Part shown: positions 14,678 to 22,442 of the stretch, in pieces | How the letters are laid out: each line of letters opens with the position of its first letter | Position numbering within the stretch: the stretch's first letter is position 1 | Source: an uncultured Clostridia bacterium | Lineage (GTDB): Bacteria > Bacillota > Clostridia > HGM11514 | DNA: 39,964 nucleotides | Direction: 5' to 3' | Assembly (NCBI GenBank): GCA_902478725.1 | Contig: CABSMD010000004.1 | Coordinates: forward strand, 1 to 39,964 | Position numbers and translations under genes: made by a program | Notes under the pieces: generated by a model | Seen by the model: the letters and a program-made list of their open reading frames with translations, nothing else | Told to the model about the DNA's origin: nothing | Databases searched by the model: none

Positions 14678-16279
14678 ATGAATAACATGAATTCACTGGG
14701 ATGTTGTCAGAATTGCTGTCATACACCATGCAAATGCAATTGCCGGCCCGGCCCCCAGGGGCCGCAAGGTGTGCCAGGACCTGTAGGCCCAATGGGGCCA
14801 CAGGGATGCCCGGGTCCGCGAGGATGTCCGGGACCGAAGGGTGCAACCGGTGCAACTGGGCCGATTGGGCCAATGGGACCACGGGGACCGATTGGTGAAA
14901 CCGGCGCAACCGGACCGATTGGTCCAAGGGGACCGCAGGGACCTGCTGGTGATACTGGTGCAACCGGACCGCAAGGTCCAAAAGGCGATACCGGTGCGAC
15001 GGGCGCGACGGGCCCGATGGGTCCACAGGGGCCGATTGGTGAAACCGGCGCAACCGGGCCGATGGGACCGACGGGACCACAGGGACCGACTGGTGAAACC
15101 GGCGCAACCGGGCCAATTGGTCCAATGGGACCGCAGGGGCCGACTGGCGATACCGGCGCAACCGGACCGCAAGGTCCAAAAGGGGATACCGGTGCGACGG
15201 GTGCGACGGGGCCGCAGGGGCCAAAAGGCGATACCGGTGCAACGGGTGCCGTAGGTCCGATGGGTCCACAGGGGCCCGCTGGTGAAACCGGCGCAACTGG
15301 ACCGCAGGGTCCGCAAGGGCCGCAGGGAGCTGCTGGCGAAACCGGCGCAACCGGACCGATGGGTCCGACGGGACCGCAGGGACCGACTGGTGAAACCGGT
15401 GCAACTGGACCAATTGGTCCAATGGGACCGCAGGGACCTGCTGGTGAAACTGGTGCAACTGGACCGATTGGCCCAATGGGTCCACAGGGACCGACTGGTG
15501 AAACCGGCGCAACTGGGCCACAGGGTCCGCAAGGACCTATAGGACCGCAGGGACTTACAGGCGACACCGGCGCAACGGGTGCGACTGGCCCGATGGGTCC
15601 ACAGGGACCGACTGGTGAAACCGGTGCAACCGGACCACAGGGCCCGCAAGGCCCGCAGGGACTTAAGGGCGACACTGGCGCAACGGGTGCGACCGGACCG
15701 ATGGGCCCGCAGGGGCCGACCGGTGCGACCGGGCCACAGGGTCCGCAAGGACCAGCGGGACCCGCCGGCGCAGATGGCAATGCTATGGCATGTTTCTGTG
15801 TCCAGCAGATGAAGAACATTCTTCAGCAGATCATTACCCTATATCCAAACGACACGGTTGTGGTCGCGATGGAAAGCGGCAACAATGTCAGCGGGCGGCC
15901 TGGTTCACTGCTGCCTGCACCAAACACAAATCCAAACGCGGGCCTGTTCCAGCTTGTCAATGCCCAGGGCGTACCGCAGGAGGCAGTATCCATCTGCCGG
16001 ATCGCAGCTATCAGGGTGACCAGTGAAACCTATAATAACACGATCACCTACCTGCCCGCACCGGTTCCCGCCCCCACAGGGTGCGATGCGAATTGCCAGA
16101 ACGCCGTCCGCGCATATCTGCCAGTAGGGACAACCGGTGTTGACATCAAGGCAGGCGGACAGACGGTCGGCCAGGGAACCGTGCTGAGAAACGAATTCGG
16201 CATGGTGGTGCTGGTTGGGAATAACAACAGCGACCCGACCTTTATATCTGCCTGCAAGGCGGAAGTTTTGAGAAAATAG
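14678..16279 (+). CDS. Collagen-like Gly-X-Y repeat protein (BclA/exosporium type)
   Basis: A 533-residue protein. Residues 1-23 form a Cys-rich head (CCQNCCHTPCKCNC). Residues about 24-365 are Gly-X-Y triplets, rich in GPQGP and GETGATGP. The last 165 residues form a globular C-terminal domain with several Cys. Such proteins trimerise into collagen-like rods on the surface of spores or cells; Thr in GATG triplets is often glycosylated. No signal peptide or LPXTG anchor is seen, which fits assembly by the mother cell on the spore. The ATG at 14678 follows GGAAGGGG; an upstream TTG at 14642 lies in the promoter region. DNA repeats in this gene can expand or contract. Confidence 0.9.
   Translation: MNNMNSLGCCQNCCHTPCKCNCRPGPQGPQGVPGPVGPMGPQGCPGPRGCPGPKGATGATGPIGPMGPRGPIGETGATGPIGPRGPQGPAGDTGATGPQGPKGDTGATGATGPMGPQGPIGETGATGPMGPTGPQGPTGETGATGPIGPMGPQGPTGDTGATGPQGPKGDTGATGATGPQGPKGDTGATGAVGPMGPQGPAGETGATGPQGPQGPQGAAGETGATGPMGPTGPQGPTGETGATGPIGPMGPQGPAGETGATGPIGPMGPQGPTGETGATGPQGPQGPIGPQGLTGDTGATGATGPMGPQGPTGETGATGPQGPQGPQGLKGDTGATGATGPMGPQGPTGATGPQGPQGPAGPAGADGNAMACFCVQQMKNILQQIITLYPNDTVVVAMESGNNVSGRPGSLLPAPNTNPNAGLFQLVNAQGVPQEAVSICRIAAIRVTSETYNNTITYLPAPVPAPTGCDANCQNAVRAYLPVGTTGVDIKAGGQTVGQGTVLRNEFGMVVLVGNNNSDPTFISACKAEVLRK
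14745..15775 (+). repeat. Tandem DNA repeat encoding the collagen stalk
   Basis: Degenerate units of 36-45 bp (each encoding four or five Gly-X-Y triplets, often containing GAAACCGGCGCAAC) run through the stalk. The pattern fits expansion by slippage or recombination. On the minus strand the same DNA creates long proline-rich open frames that are not genes. Confidence 0.85.
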
Positions 16280-16298
16280 ATTCCTGACAAATCGTAAC

Positions 16299-16326
16299 AC
16301 GTCCCCATACCATTGGTTCATATACT
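16299..16326 (+). promoter_or_regulatory. Candidate SigK-type promoter of the second collagen-like gene
   Basis: AC (16299-16300), 18 bases, then CATATACT (16319-16326), with the same TTGG-Y-TCATATACTGTCA and GGAAGGGGAA leader as the first collagen-like gene. The common leader suggests co-expression and duplication of the upstream region. Confidence 0.4.
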
Positions 16327-16349
16327 GTCAGTGGAAGGGGAAATCATTT

Positions 16350-17087
16350 ATGAGTATCATGATTCCACATGGACGTTGTCTGAATGGTTGTAATACACCA
16401 TGTAAATGCAATTGCCGAACCGGTCCCCAGGGACCGCAGGGCGAGCCTGGGCCTGTAGGCCCGATGGGGCCACGGGGGCCAAAAGGCGATACCGGCGCAG
16501 CCGGGCCTGTAGGCCCGGTGGGGCCACAGGGCCCAAAAGGCGATACTGGTGCAGCCGGGCCTGTAGGCCCGGTGGGGCCACAGGGCCCAAAAGGTGATAC
16601 CGGCGCAGCCGGGCCTGCCGGTCCGGGCGTTACGCCCGCCTACTTCAACGCCGTCACCAACGGCGGCGCGCAGACAGTGGAGCCGGATGCCAACGTGAGT
16701 TTCCGACTCGCTTACCAGTCCGGGGACTTTACCTTTACACCGGGCGGCACGACGGTCACCGTCAATACAGCGGGCATCTACCGGTTTGATTATACACTAA
16801 CCCTACGTCCGTCGATTATCGAGGGCTTTCCATCTCAGGCAATCAATGCAGCTTATGCCGTAGCAATCAATGGAATGGAAAATCCACTATCCGTTTTTGG
16901 AGAACGACTAGAGGGGTTGACCGGTACGGAGCGTATTCCGCTAAGCGGCTCGTTTATTGCCAACGTCCCGGCAGGGGCAACCATATCGCTTCGAAATATG
17001 TCGGCAACCGCCGACAACCTCGCCGGCACAGGCGTGGATAACCAGGCGATCAACCAATGCTCCCTGCTGATCGAAAAAATCGGTTAA
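16350..17087 (+). CDS. Collagen-like protein with C-terminal BclA/TNF-like domain
   Basis: A 245-residue protein. The head GCNTPCKCNCRTGPQGPQG is almost the same as in the preceding gene. Residues about 24-90 are Gly-X-Y triplets, including three near-identical GPKGDTGAAGPVGPVGPQ blocks. The C-terminal 150 residues (FNAVTNGGAQTVEPDANVSF, VNTAGIYRFDYTLTL, SLRNMSATADNLAGTGVDNQ) look like the jelly-roll trimerisation domain of BclA-type proteins. It lacks a signal peptide. It lies 70 bases after the first collagen gene, with its own leader and a terminator behind it. The two probably form the outer layer of the spore. Confidence 0.85.
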   Translation: MSIMIPHGRCLNGCNTPCKCNCRTGPQGPQGEPGPVGPMGPRGPKGDTGAAGPVGPVGPQGPKGDTGAAGPVGPVGPQGPKGDTGAAGPAGPGVTPAYFNAVTNGGAQTVEPDANVSFRLAYQSGDFTFTPGGTTVTVNTAGIYRFDYTLTLRPSIIEGFPSQAINAAYAVAINGMENPLSVFGERLEGLTGTERIPLSGSFIANVPAGATISLRNMSATADNLAGTGVDNQAINQCSLLIEKIG

Positions 17088-17096
17088 CCTAGCAAG

Positions 17097-17130
17097 AAAG
17101 TCCCGCGCATCATCCTTGCGCGGGACTTTT
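17097..17130 (+). terminator. Terminator of the collagen genes
   Basis: 12-bp stem (17097-17108 with 17118-17129), a 9-base loop, and a T-rich tail. Confidence 0.9.
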
Positions 17131-17169
17131 CTTATTTTCAGCCATTGAAAATAAATTTACGGATACTGC

Positions 17170-17206
17170 TTGACACATAATACTATGTATTGTATAATAT
17201 TATGTG
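17170..17206 (+). promoter_or_regulatory. Consensus promoter with PadR-type operator
   Basis: -35 TTGACA (17170-17175), exactly 17 bp, -10 TATAAT (17193-17198). A 9-bp inverted repeat CACATAATA/TATTATGTG (17174-17182 with 17198-17206) covers the -35 edge and -10 edge. A PadR repressor bound here would shut the promoter. Confidence 0.75.
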
Positions 17207-17221
17207 AAAGGGGGTATTAAG

Positions 17222-17530
17222 ATGGACGCGCAATATAAAAAGGGTATCCTGGAGGCCTGTGTCCTGGCAATCATAAAAAAGGAGCCCTCCTATGGCTACA
17301 AGATCGTGGGAGACGTGTCGGCGTGCATCGAGGTTTCAGAATCCACCCTCTACCCTATCCTGCGCAGACTGGAGGCGGGCGGGGCGCTCTCGACCTTCAC
17401 CAAAGAGCACAACGGACGGCTGCGCAAATATTATCAGATTACGCCGCTGGGCGAGATGAAGATCGCGGAATTTTTGGAAAGCTGGAAACAATTAAAAGAG
17501 GTCTATGATTTTATCAGGGGAGGCGAGTAA
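17222..17530 (+). CDS. PadR family transcriptional regulator
   Basis: A 102-residue winged-helix regulator (GILEACVLAIIKKEPSYGYKI, SESTLYPILRRLEAGG, GRLRKYYQITPLGEMKI). It represses its own operon, probably through the inverted repeat overlapping the promoter. The frame opens at 17204, but ATG 17222 has AAAGGGGG upstream. It is followed by DUF1700 and DUF4097 genes, the well-known envelope-stress-like arrangement in Firmicutes. Confidence 0.92.
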   Translation: MDAQYKKGILEACVLAIIKKEPSYGYKIVGDVSACIEVSESTLYPILRRLEAGGALSTFTKEHNGRLRKYYQITPLGEMKIAEFLESWKQLKEVYDFIRGGE

Positions 17531-17533
17531 GGG

Positions 17534-18166
17534 ATGGACAGACAGGAATTTATCTCCCGTTTGACACGGTGCTTGGACGGTATGGCTGAGAGGGACGAGA
17601 TTTTAAGCTATTACGGCGAGCTGATCGACGACGGGGTGGAAAGCGGCAAAAGCGAGCAGGAGGTCATCGCAGGTTTTGCGCCGCCTGAGGAGATCGCGCG
17701 CGGCGTGGCGGAAGAGGAAAAGCAGGAAACGGCCGGGCCGGAGACGGCGGACGGGGTGCGGCCGGATGCAACGAACGCGGCGGATAACCCGGCGGGTACG
17801 GCCCGGCCGGTGCTGACGCCGGATGGGAGGGAGCCGGCAAGCGCCCTTCGTGTCACGGCAATCGTGCTTTTGATCCTGTGCTCACCGGTTATTTTCTCGC
17901 TTTTTGTCTCGGTTTACGCGGTGCTGGTTTCGCTGTTTGCCTCGGCGGCAGGGCTTATATTGGGCGGCGGGGTCTATGTGCTGACATCGGTCTACCTGCT
18001 GGTTACCGCCCCCTATGTGGGACTGTTCCAGCTCGGCGCCTCGCTGGCGCTGACAGGCGGCGGTATTCTGCTGCTGATCGGAACGCGCAAGCTTTGGCGG
18101 CTTACCGTGCGGTTTACACTATATTGCTTCGGTTTATTCCGGAAAGGGGGAAATCACAATGCGTAA
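17534..18166 (+). CDS. DUF1700 (HAAS-domain) membrane protein
   Basis: A 210-residue protein. Residues about 1-65 form the HAAS-type helical domain (FISRLTRCLDGMAERDEILSYY, IAGFAPPEEIARGVAEEE). Then comes an Ala/Pro/Gly-rich linker, and residues about 105-195 have 3-4 transmembrane segments. In PadR operons such proteins are partners in membrane signalling, possibly sensing with the DUF4097 protein. It starts 3 bases after the PadR stop and overlaps the next gene by 8 bases, so the three are translated together. Function is unproven. Confidence 0.85.
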   Translation: MDRQEFISRLTRCLDGMAERDEILSYYGELIDDGVESGKSEQEVIAGFAPPEEIARGVAEEEKQETAGPETADGVRPDATNAADNPAGTARPVLTPDGREPASALRVTAIVLLILCSPVIFSLFVSVYAVLVSLFASAAGLILGGGVYVLTSVYLLVTAPYVGLFQLGASLALTGGGILLLIGTRKLWRLTVRFTLYCFGLFRKGGNHNA

Positions 18167-19037
18167 TGCAACAAAGGCGGGGCTGGCACTTTTGATCGCG
18201 GGGCTGGTGCTGAGCGGCGCGGCGTACGCGGCGTCGGGTTTTCAGTTTTCGCGCGTCGCCTCCGCGCAGACGTATGAGCCTGCGCGCTACCGCACAGACG
18301 CGGACGGGATCGAGGCGCTGCGGTTCACCTTGCAAGACAGCGGGGTTGATATCCTCCCCACAGACGGGGATGAAATTGTATTTGAATATTACCAGTCCGA
18401 CGGCGAACGGTTTGCGTTTTCGCAAAAGGACGGTGTGCTGTCGGTAGCCTCCACCCCAAAGCGGGACTGGGCGCGGGCCTTCCGGCTCGGTGCGTTCAGC
18501 GACATCGCCGACGTGATGCACAGCCGGCTTGTGGTGCGCCTGCCGGATGGGTTTTCGGGCGATCTCCAGATCGACGGCGACAACGGGCCGGTCAGAATTT
18601 CCGGCTTTTCCGCGCTGACGGCGGTGGAGATAGAAGTCGACAATGGCTCGCTCAAGCTGGAGGAAGTGGCCTGTGATAGGCTGCGCACGAAAAGCGAAAA
18701 CGGCTCGGTACGCCTTCAGTCGGTCAAGGCGGCACAGGCGGATTTGGAATCGGAAAACGGCTCGGTCAGGCTGTTTGACTGCGTGTTCTCCCAAACCCTG
18801 TCGGTGCGCTCCGACAACGGGCCGGTCAAGTTTGAACGGCTGGACGGCCCGGACCTCTCATTTGATTCTGACAACGGGTCGGTAAAGGGATCGATTTTGG
18901 GACGGGAAGCGGATTACCAGATCGTGTCCGACACCAAAAACGGCTCCAGCAACCTCACCTCCCGCCTTGACAGGACGCTCGGCAAACAGCTTGTGGTACG
19001 CACCGACAACGGCTCGGTGCGGGTCGGCTGGGAATGA
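18159..19037 (+). CDS. DUF4097 family beta-strand repeat protein
   Basis: A 292-residue protein with an N-terminal hydrophobic helix (signal or anchor, residues about 6-26), then a beta-repeat domain. Six or more repeats of the type xxDNGSVxx/xxENGSVRLxx (for example SENGSVRLQSV, SDNGPVKFERL, TDNGSVRVGWE) predict a right-handed beta-solenoid outside the membrane. The start ATG lies in the last codons of the DUF1700 gene. It probably interacts with that protein. No enzyme motif is seen. Confidence 0.85.
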   Translation: MRNATKAGLALLIAGLVLSGAAYAASGFQFSRVASAQTYEPARYRTDADGIEALRFTLQDSGVDILPTDGDEIVFEYYQSDGERFAFSQKDGVLSVASTPKRDWARAFRLGAFSDIADVMHSRLVVRLPDGFSGDLQIDGDNGPVRISGFSALTAVEIEVDNGSLKLEEVACDRLRTKSENGSVRLQSVKAAQADLESENGSVRLFDCVFSQTLSVRSDNGPVKFERLDGPDLSFDSDNGSVKGSILGREADYQIVSDTKNGSSNLTSRLDRTLGKQLVVRTDNGSVRVGWE

Positions 19038-19102
19038 GGAGAACGCCTGACGCGTACATCTCTAAGCGATATGCTGCATACGGCTAAATTGCGACAAACG
19101 AA

Positions 19103-19139
19103 AACACCCCCGCCGCCCATTCCGGGCGGCGGGGGTGTT
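19103..19139. terminator. Bidirectional terminator between the DUF4097 gene and the sigma operon
   Basis: Perfect 16-bp stem (19103-19118 with 19124-19139), loop ATTCC. It has an A-tract on the left, serving the minus-strand operon, and TGCTTTT on the right. Confidence 0.88.
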
Positions 19140-19146
19140 GCTGCTT

Positions 19147-19473
19147 TTATGGCAAAACCACAGGCGGAAGCTGTGTCTGGATATAGCCATACTGCTCTAA
19201 GTAATGAATCCCGATCTGGAAGGCGGACGCGCCAAACGCAAACAGAATCAGCATAATGATCAAAAATATGCTTACCCCGTCGTAGCGGAGCTTTTCCTCC
19301 TTGCCGAATACCGTATAGAACAGAACCTCCAATCCCAAAAGCACCAGCGTGACCGGCCAGAACTTAAAGACGTTCATCATGTCCACCACATTGAACACAA
19401 ACGCCAGCAGCGCCGATACGCCGAACACGATCAATGTCACGCCCAAGGTAATGCTGCCCACTCTCCTGCGCAT
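19147..19473 (-). CDS. Small membrane protein, last gene of the ECF sigma operon
   Basis: A 108-residue protein with three hydrophobic segments (SITLGVTLIVFGVSALLAFVF, FWPVTLVLLGLEVLFY, SIFLIIMLILFAFGASAF). It resembles the LiaI/LiaF-type membrane regions in Firmicute envelope-stress loci. The start ATG at 19473 overlaps the stop of the gene before it (TGATG). I do not assign a function. Confidence 0.7.
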   Translation of the reverse strand: MRRRVGSITLGVTLIVFGVSALLAFVFNVVDMMNVFKFWPVTLVLLGLEVLFYTVFGKEEKLRYDGVSIFLIIMLILFAFGASAFQIGIHYLEQYGYIQTQLPPVVLP

Positions 19474-20204
19474 CAGGCCTCCTCCTTCCCTTCCGCCGGT
19501 TCGCCGGCTGTGTCCGCGGAAAGCGCGGCATAAGGGTCAGCGGCTTCCACGGGGGTGGCAGAGACTTCCGCCCCCGATACAGGCGAAGTCTTTTCCACGG
19601 CGGCATAGGGCGGCTCCATCTTATCCGGCGCGGCGCCAAACCCGTAATCCGCCGCGGTGCCGGCGGAACCGGCCGGGTCGGCGGGTAGGTCGATATCCTT
19701 AGCCTTACCGCCGATGATCATCTTAACGCCGATGACAATCATCGCCACAAAGATCACCAGCGACGGCAGTTTATAAAGGAACTGTGCCAAAATCGGGTTG
19801 CTGTACACCGCGTTATAGTTCAGAAGCGGCGGTATAAAGTTGGTATACAGCGCCAGTACGCCAACCACCACCAGCGCCGCGCCGACCCATTTATGCTGGA
19901 AGGAAAACCGCCGCTTGGGCAGGCCGCATTGGAACATCCAGGCATCCGGCTCGAGCTCCATCCCATGGATGATGCGGGTGCGCAGGTTGAGCGAATCGAA
20001 AAAACTGTAAAACCAGATGATCGGCAGCAGGAACCATACGCCCTCGAACAGGTAGCCGATCAGGTTGCCCAGGAAATTGCCGCCGAAGCAGCAGAGGAAA
20101 AACAGGGTCATCAGCGAGGTGCCCCGCTTGATATAGCCCTGGTACATCTGCCCCGCGCCCGGTATGAACGAAAATAAAATGGTTAAAAAGCTACTTTTTT
20201 GCAT
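19473..20204 (-). CDS. TM2-like multi-span membrane protein
   Basis: A 243-residue protein. It begins FLTILFSFIPGAGQMYQGYIKRG, the typical TM2-type turn (PGAGQMYxG), with about four or five membrane segments up to residue 165. It then has a soluble Ala/Pro/Asp-rich tail with DPYAALSAD-like motifs. Its start overlaps the end of the anti-sigma gene by 14 bases. It belongs to the sigma operon, so it is likely an envelope protein controlled by, or feeding into, the anti-sigma signal. Function unknown. Confidence 0.75.
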   Translation of the reverse strand: MQKSSFLTILFSFIPGAGQMYQGYIKRGTSLMTLFFLCCFGGNFLGNLIGYLFEGVWFLLPIIWFYSFFDSLNLRTRIIHGMELEPDAWMFQCGLPKRRFSFQHKWVGAALVVVGVLALYTNFIPPLLNYNAVYSNPILAQFLYKLPSLVIFVAMIVIGVKMIIGGKAKDIDLPADPAGSAGTAADYGFGAAPDKMEPPYAAVEKTSPVSGAEVSATPVEAADPYAALSADTAGEPAEGKEEA

Positions 20205-20616
20205 CTTTCATATCCTCCCCATTGACAAATTTATAATACCGTTCCATTTCTTTCTTTTCCCGTTGCTGGTCGATGGTCTGGCGAATCTCGCCGGTATACT
20301 GCATGGCGACCTTATCGATGTCGCGCACCTGCGTGAACACGCCGCCGAACCACAGCGAAGCCGCGATTGCAAGGGACGCCGCGAGCGCAAGCACCGAACG
20401 CGCCAGAGCGTTACGCGGCGGGCGGTACCGGTCCAGCACCTCCTGCGCCATGCCGCGCGGCGGGTCGAGGGAATACGCCGCCTCCACGCGGTCGGCGTAG
20501 CGGAGCATACAGTCCGCGCACATGCCCATGTGCTCCATACAGGCGAGCTGCCCGTTCGGACTCAGCCGGTTTTGCAGCAAATCTTCGATCTGTTGATTGG
20601 TCAAATGTGCGCTCAT
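20191..20616 (-). CDS. Zinc-binding anti-sigma factor, membrane anchored
   Basis: A 141-residue protein from ATG 20616. Residues about 1-40 hold a zinc anti-sigma motif (EHMGMCADC: His-x3-Cys-x2-Cys) that would clamp the sigma factor. A single transmembrane helix (VLALAASLAIAASLWFGGVF) follows near residue 80-100, then a helical outer part with MERYYKFV. The ATG overlaps the sigma stop as ATGA, so translation is coupled. It should hold the ECF sigma factor inactive until a signal from the membrane arrives. Confidence 0.85.
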   Translation of the reverse strand: MSAHLTNQQIEDLLQNRLSPNGQLACMEHMGMCADCMLRYADRVEAAYSLDPPRGMAQEVLDRYRPPRNALARSVLALAASLAIAASLWFGGVFTQVRDIDKVAMQYTGEIRQTIDQQREKKEMERYYKFVNGEDMKDAKK

Positions 20617-21119
20617 TCTCCATACTCCTCCTTCCACAGCCGTTGCAGCATCCCCCGCGCCCGGTACAGCCTGGTCTGCACCGTTTTTTTGTTCGCGTGC
20701 AGCTCATGGGCGATCTCGGGAGCGGTCTTGTCTTCTATGTAATATTTCACCGCCACCGTGCGGTATGGCTCGGCCAGCCTGTCGCAGGCCGCCGCCACCG
20801 TGCTTTCGGTCTCACGCTCGAGCACCTGCTGTTCGGGTGAAGCGCGGCCGTCGGCCAGGCAGTAAAAGTTTTCGGGGGGAGAGGGGGAATTGTGTGTCAC
20901 GCTGCGGCTTTTGAGATGGTCCCGGCACTTGTTGGTGGCGATCATGCATAAAAGTGCGCGGGTGTTCTCGATCTCGCGGCCGGCGTAACGGTTGATGAAG
21001 GCCAAAAAGGTGTCCTGCGCCAGGTTTTCCGCTTCAAAATAATCGCCGGTCATCCGGTAGCAGATAGAAAATACCAGCCGTTGATAGTCCTGTACCACTT
21101 TTGTCAAATCCACTGGCAT
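20613..21119 (-). CDS. ECF-type RNA polymerase sigma factor
   Basis: A 168-residue protein with region 2 (VVQDYQRLVFSICYRMTGDY, ENLAQDTFLAFINRY) and region 4 (RLAEPYRTVAVKYYIEDKTA, PEIAHELHANKKTVQTRLYRARGML). It directs polymerase to a small extracytoplasmic-stress regulon. The frame is open to 21209, but the ATG at 21119 is preceded by GAGGGGGG and gives the family's usual start before region 2. The gene leads a tightly overlapped minus-strand operon with its anti-sigma and two membrane proteins. Confidence 0.9.
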   Translation of the reverse strand: MPVDLTKVVQDYQRLVFSICYRMTGDYFEAENLAQDTFLAFINRYAGREIENTRALLCMIATNKCRDHLKSRSVTHNSPSPPENFYCLADGRASPEQQVLERETESTVAAACDRLAEPYRTVAVKYYIEDKTAPEIAHELHANKKTVQTRLYRARGMLQRLWKEEYGE

Positions 21120-21223
21120 TTCCCCCCCTCTCATTTTCCCGGCCCGGACACATTTCGTTGTACATTTAATAAAACGAGCTGGATTCGGATTGTCTTCATC
21201 TTTTTTCAATTTTCATTATTTTT

Positions 21224-21252
21224 AGTGTACCACAGCGCGGAGTGGGATGCAA
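21224..21252 (-). promoter_or_regulatory. Promoter of the sigma operon
   Basis: Minus strand: -35 TTGCAT (21247-21252), 17 bp, -10 TACACT (21224-21229), leaving a leader of about 100 bases before the sigma gene. This is a housekeeping promoter; no clear ECF-type autoregulated promoter was recognised. Confidence 0.55.
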
Positions 21253-21289
21253 CACGGAAAAATTTTTCAAACTTTTTTTCATAAACCCC

Positions 21290-21345
21290 TTGACAAACGG
21301 AAGGAACAGTTGTATTATTGTGTTAATCACTTAATACAATAATAC
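21290..21345 (+). promoter_or_regulatory. Promoter and long operator of the GntR-ABC operon
   Basis: -35 TTGACA (21290-21295), 17 bp, -10 TATTAT (21313-21318). A 15-bp inverted repeat starts at 21312 (GTATTATTGTGTTAA) and ends at 21345 (TTAATACAATAATAC), one mismatch, 4-base spacer. It covers the -10 and start site: a clear YtrA/GntR operator for autorepression. Confidence 0.85.
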
Positions 21346-21359
21346 ATGGAGGTGAGCAC

Positions 21360-21725
21360 ATGCCATGGGAATTTGATAACAGATTGCCGATTTACGTGCA
21401 GCTGGTGGACCGGCTGGAACAGGCTATTGTATCCGGCGCCTTCGCGCCGGGCGAAAAGGTGGATTCGGTGCGGGAGCTTGCGTCGCAGGCGGGGGTCAAC
21501 CCCAACACGATGCAGCGGGCGCTGGCCGAGCTGGAGCAAGAGGGCCTCATCTACGCGCAGAGGACGGCGGGAAGGTTCGTAACCGATGATAAGGAGTTGA
21601 TAGTCAGGATGCGAAACAGAATCGCGAACGATCAAATCAAACGGCTGTTTGAAACCCTGCTGGAGCTGGGGTACAGCCAGGAAGAGCTAAAACGGCTCGT
21701 ACAGGACTATTTTGCACAACAATAA
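21360..21725 (+). CDS. GntR family regulator, YtrA subfamily
   Basis: A 121-residue protein with the short YtrA form: a GntR winged helix (IYVQLVDRLEQAIVSGAFAPGEKV, SVRELASQAGVNPNTMQRALAELEQEGL) and a short C-terminal helical tail. No ligand domain is present. It precedes an ABC ATPase and permease, the usual arrangement for YtrA-type control of efflux or antibiotic resistance. The operator around the promoter shows autoregulation. ATG has GGAGGTGA upstream. Confidence 0.9.
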   Translation: MPWEFDNRLPIYVQLVDRLEQAIVSGAFAPGEKVDSVRELASQAGVNPNTMQRALAELEQEGLIYAQRTAGRFVTDDKELIVRMRNRIANDQIKRLFETLLELGYSQEELKRLVQDYFAQQ

Positions 21726-21743
21726 TTGGAAGGGGGAAAAACA

Positions 21744-22442
21744 ATGAGCACTTTATTGGAACTCAAACAGGCCAGTAAGCGTTACGGCGACAAGCAGGCG
21801 TTGAAGGATGTCTCGCTCACGGTAGAGCAGGGCAGGATCATCGGCCTGCTCGGGCCGAACGGCAGCGGCAAGACCACGCTGTTAAAGCTGGTCAACGGAC
21901 TGCTGCAGCCGACCTCCGGCACGGTGGAGATCGGCGGGATGCCGCCCTCGCCCGCGACGAAGCGGCTGGTATCCTATCTGCCGGAGCGCACCTATTTGAA
22001 CGATTGGATGCGGGTAAGCGAGCTATTGCGGTTTTTCGCGGATTTTTATGAGGATTTCGACAGCATAAAAGCAAACGACATGCTTCGCTCGCTCTCGATC
22101 AACCCTGCCGACAAGCTCAAAACGATGTCAAAGGGGACGAAGGAGAAGGTGCAGCTCATCCTGGTGATGTCGCGCAAGGCGCGGCTCTACCTGCTGGACG
22201 AACCGATCGGCGGGGTGGACCCGGCGGCACGGGACTACATCTTAAACACGATCATCGGAAACTACTCCGAGCAGGCCAGCGTGATTATTTCGACCCACCT
22301 GATTTCGGACGTGGAGCAGGTGCTCGACGAGGCAATCTTTTTATCCAAGGGTGAAGTCGCCCTGCGCGGCAGCGTGGACGACATCCGCCAGCAGCACGGC
22401 AAGTCGATCGACGAATTATTCCGGGAGGTGTTCAAATGTTAG
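21744..22442 (+). CDS. ABC transporter ATP-binding protein
   Basis: A 232-residue nucleotide-binding subunit. Walker A LLGPNGSGKTTLL, signature MSKGTKEKVQL (a variant of LSGGQ), Walker B LYLLDEPIGGVDP and the switch His in IISTHLIS are all visible. It drives the adjoining membrane permease, probably for export of a toxic peptide, antibiotic or lipid. ATG 21744 has GGAAGGGGG upstream; the frame is open 18 bases further but without support. It overlaps the permease start by 7 bases. Confidence 0.92.
   Translation: MSTLLELKQASKRYGDKQALKDVSLTVEQGRIIGLLGPNGSGKTTLLKLVNGLLQPTSGTVEIGGMPPSPATKRLVSYLPERTYLNDWMRVSELLRFFADFYEDFDSIKANDMLRSLSINPADKLKTMSKGTKEKVQLILVMSRKARLYLLDEPIGGVDPAARDYILNTIIGNYSEQASVIISTHLISDVEQVLDEAIFLSKGEVALRGSVDDIRQQHGKSIDELFREVFKC

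Noticed and set aside
14745..15775. CRISPR-like periodic repeats
   Set aside because: Repeats are contiguous and encode Gly-X-Y triplets; there are no unique spacers and no cas genes.
14693..15819. Long Pro- or Arg-rich minus-strand frames across the collagen repeats
   Set aside because: Made by the repeat DNA itself; the plus strand has Gly-X-Y, head, tail and start signals.
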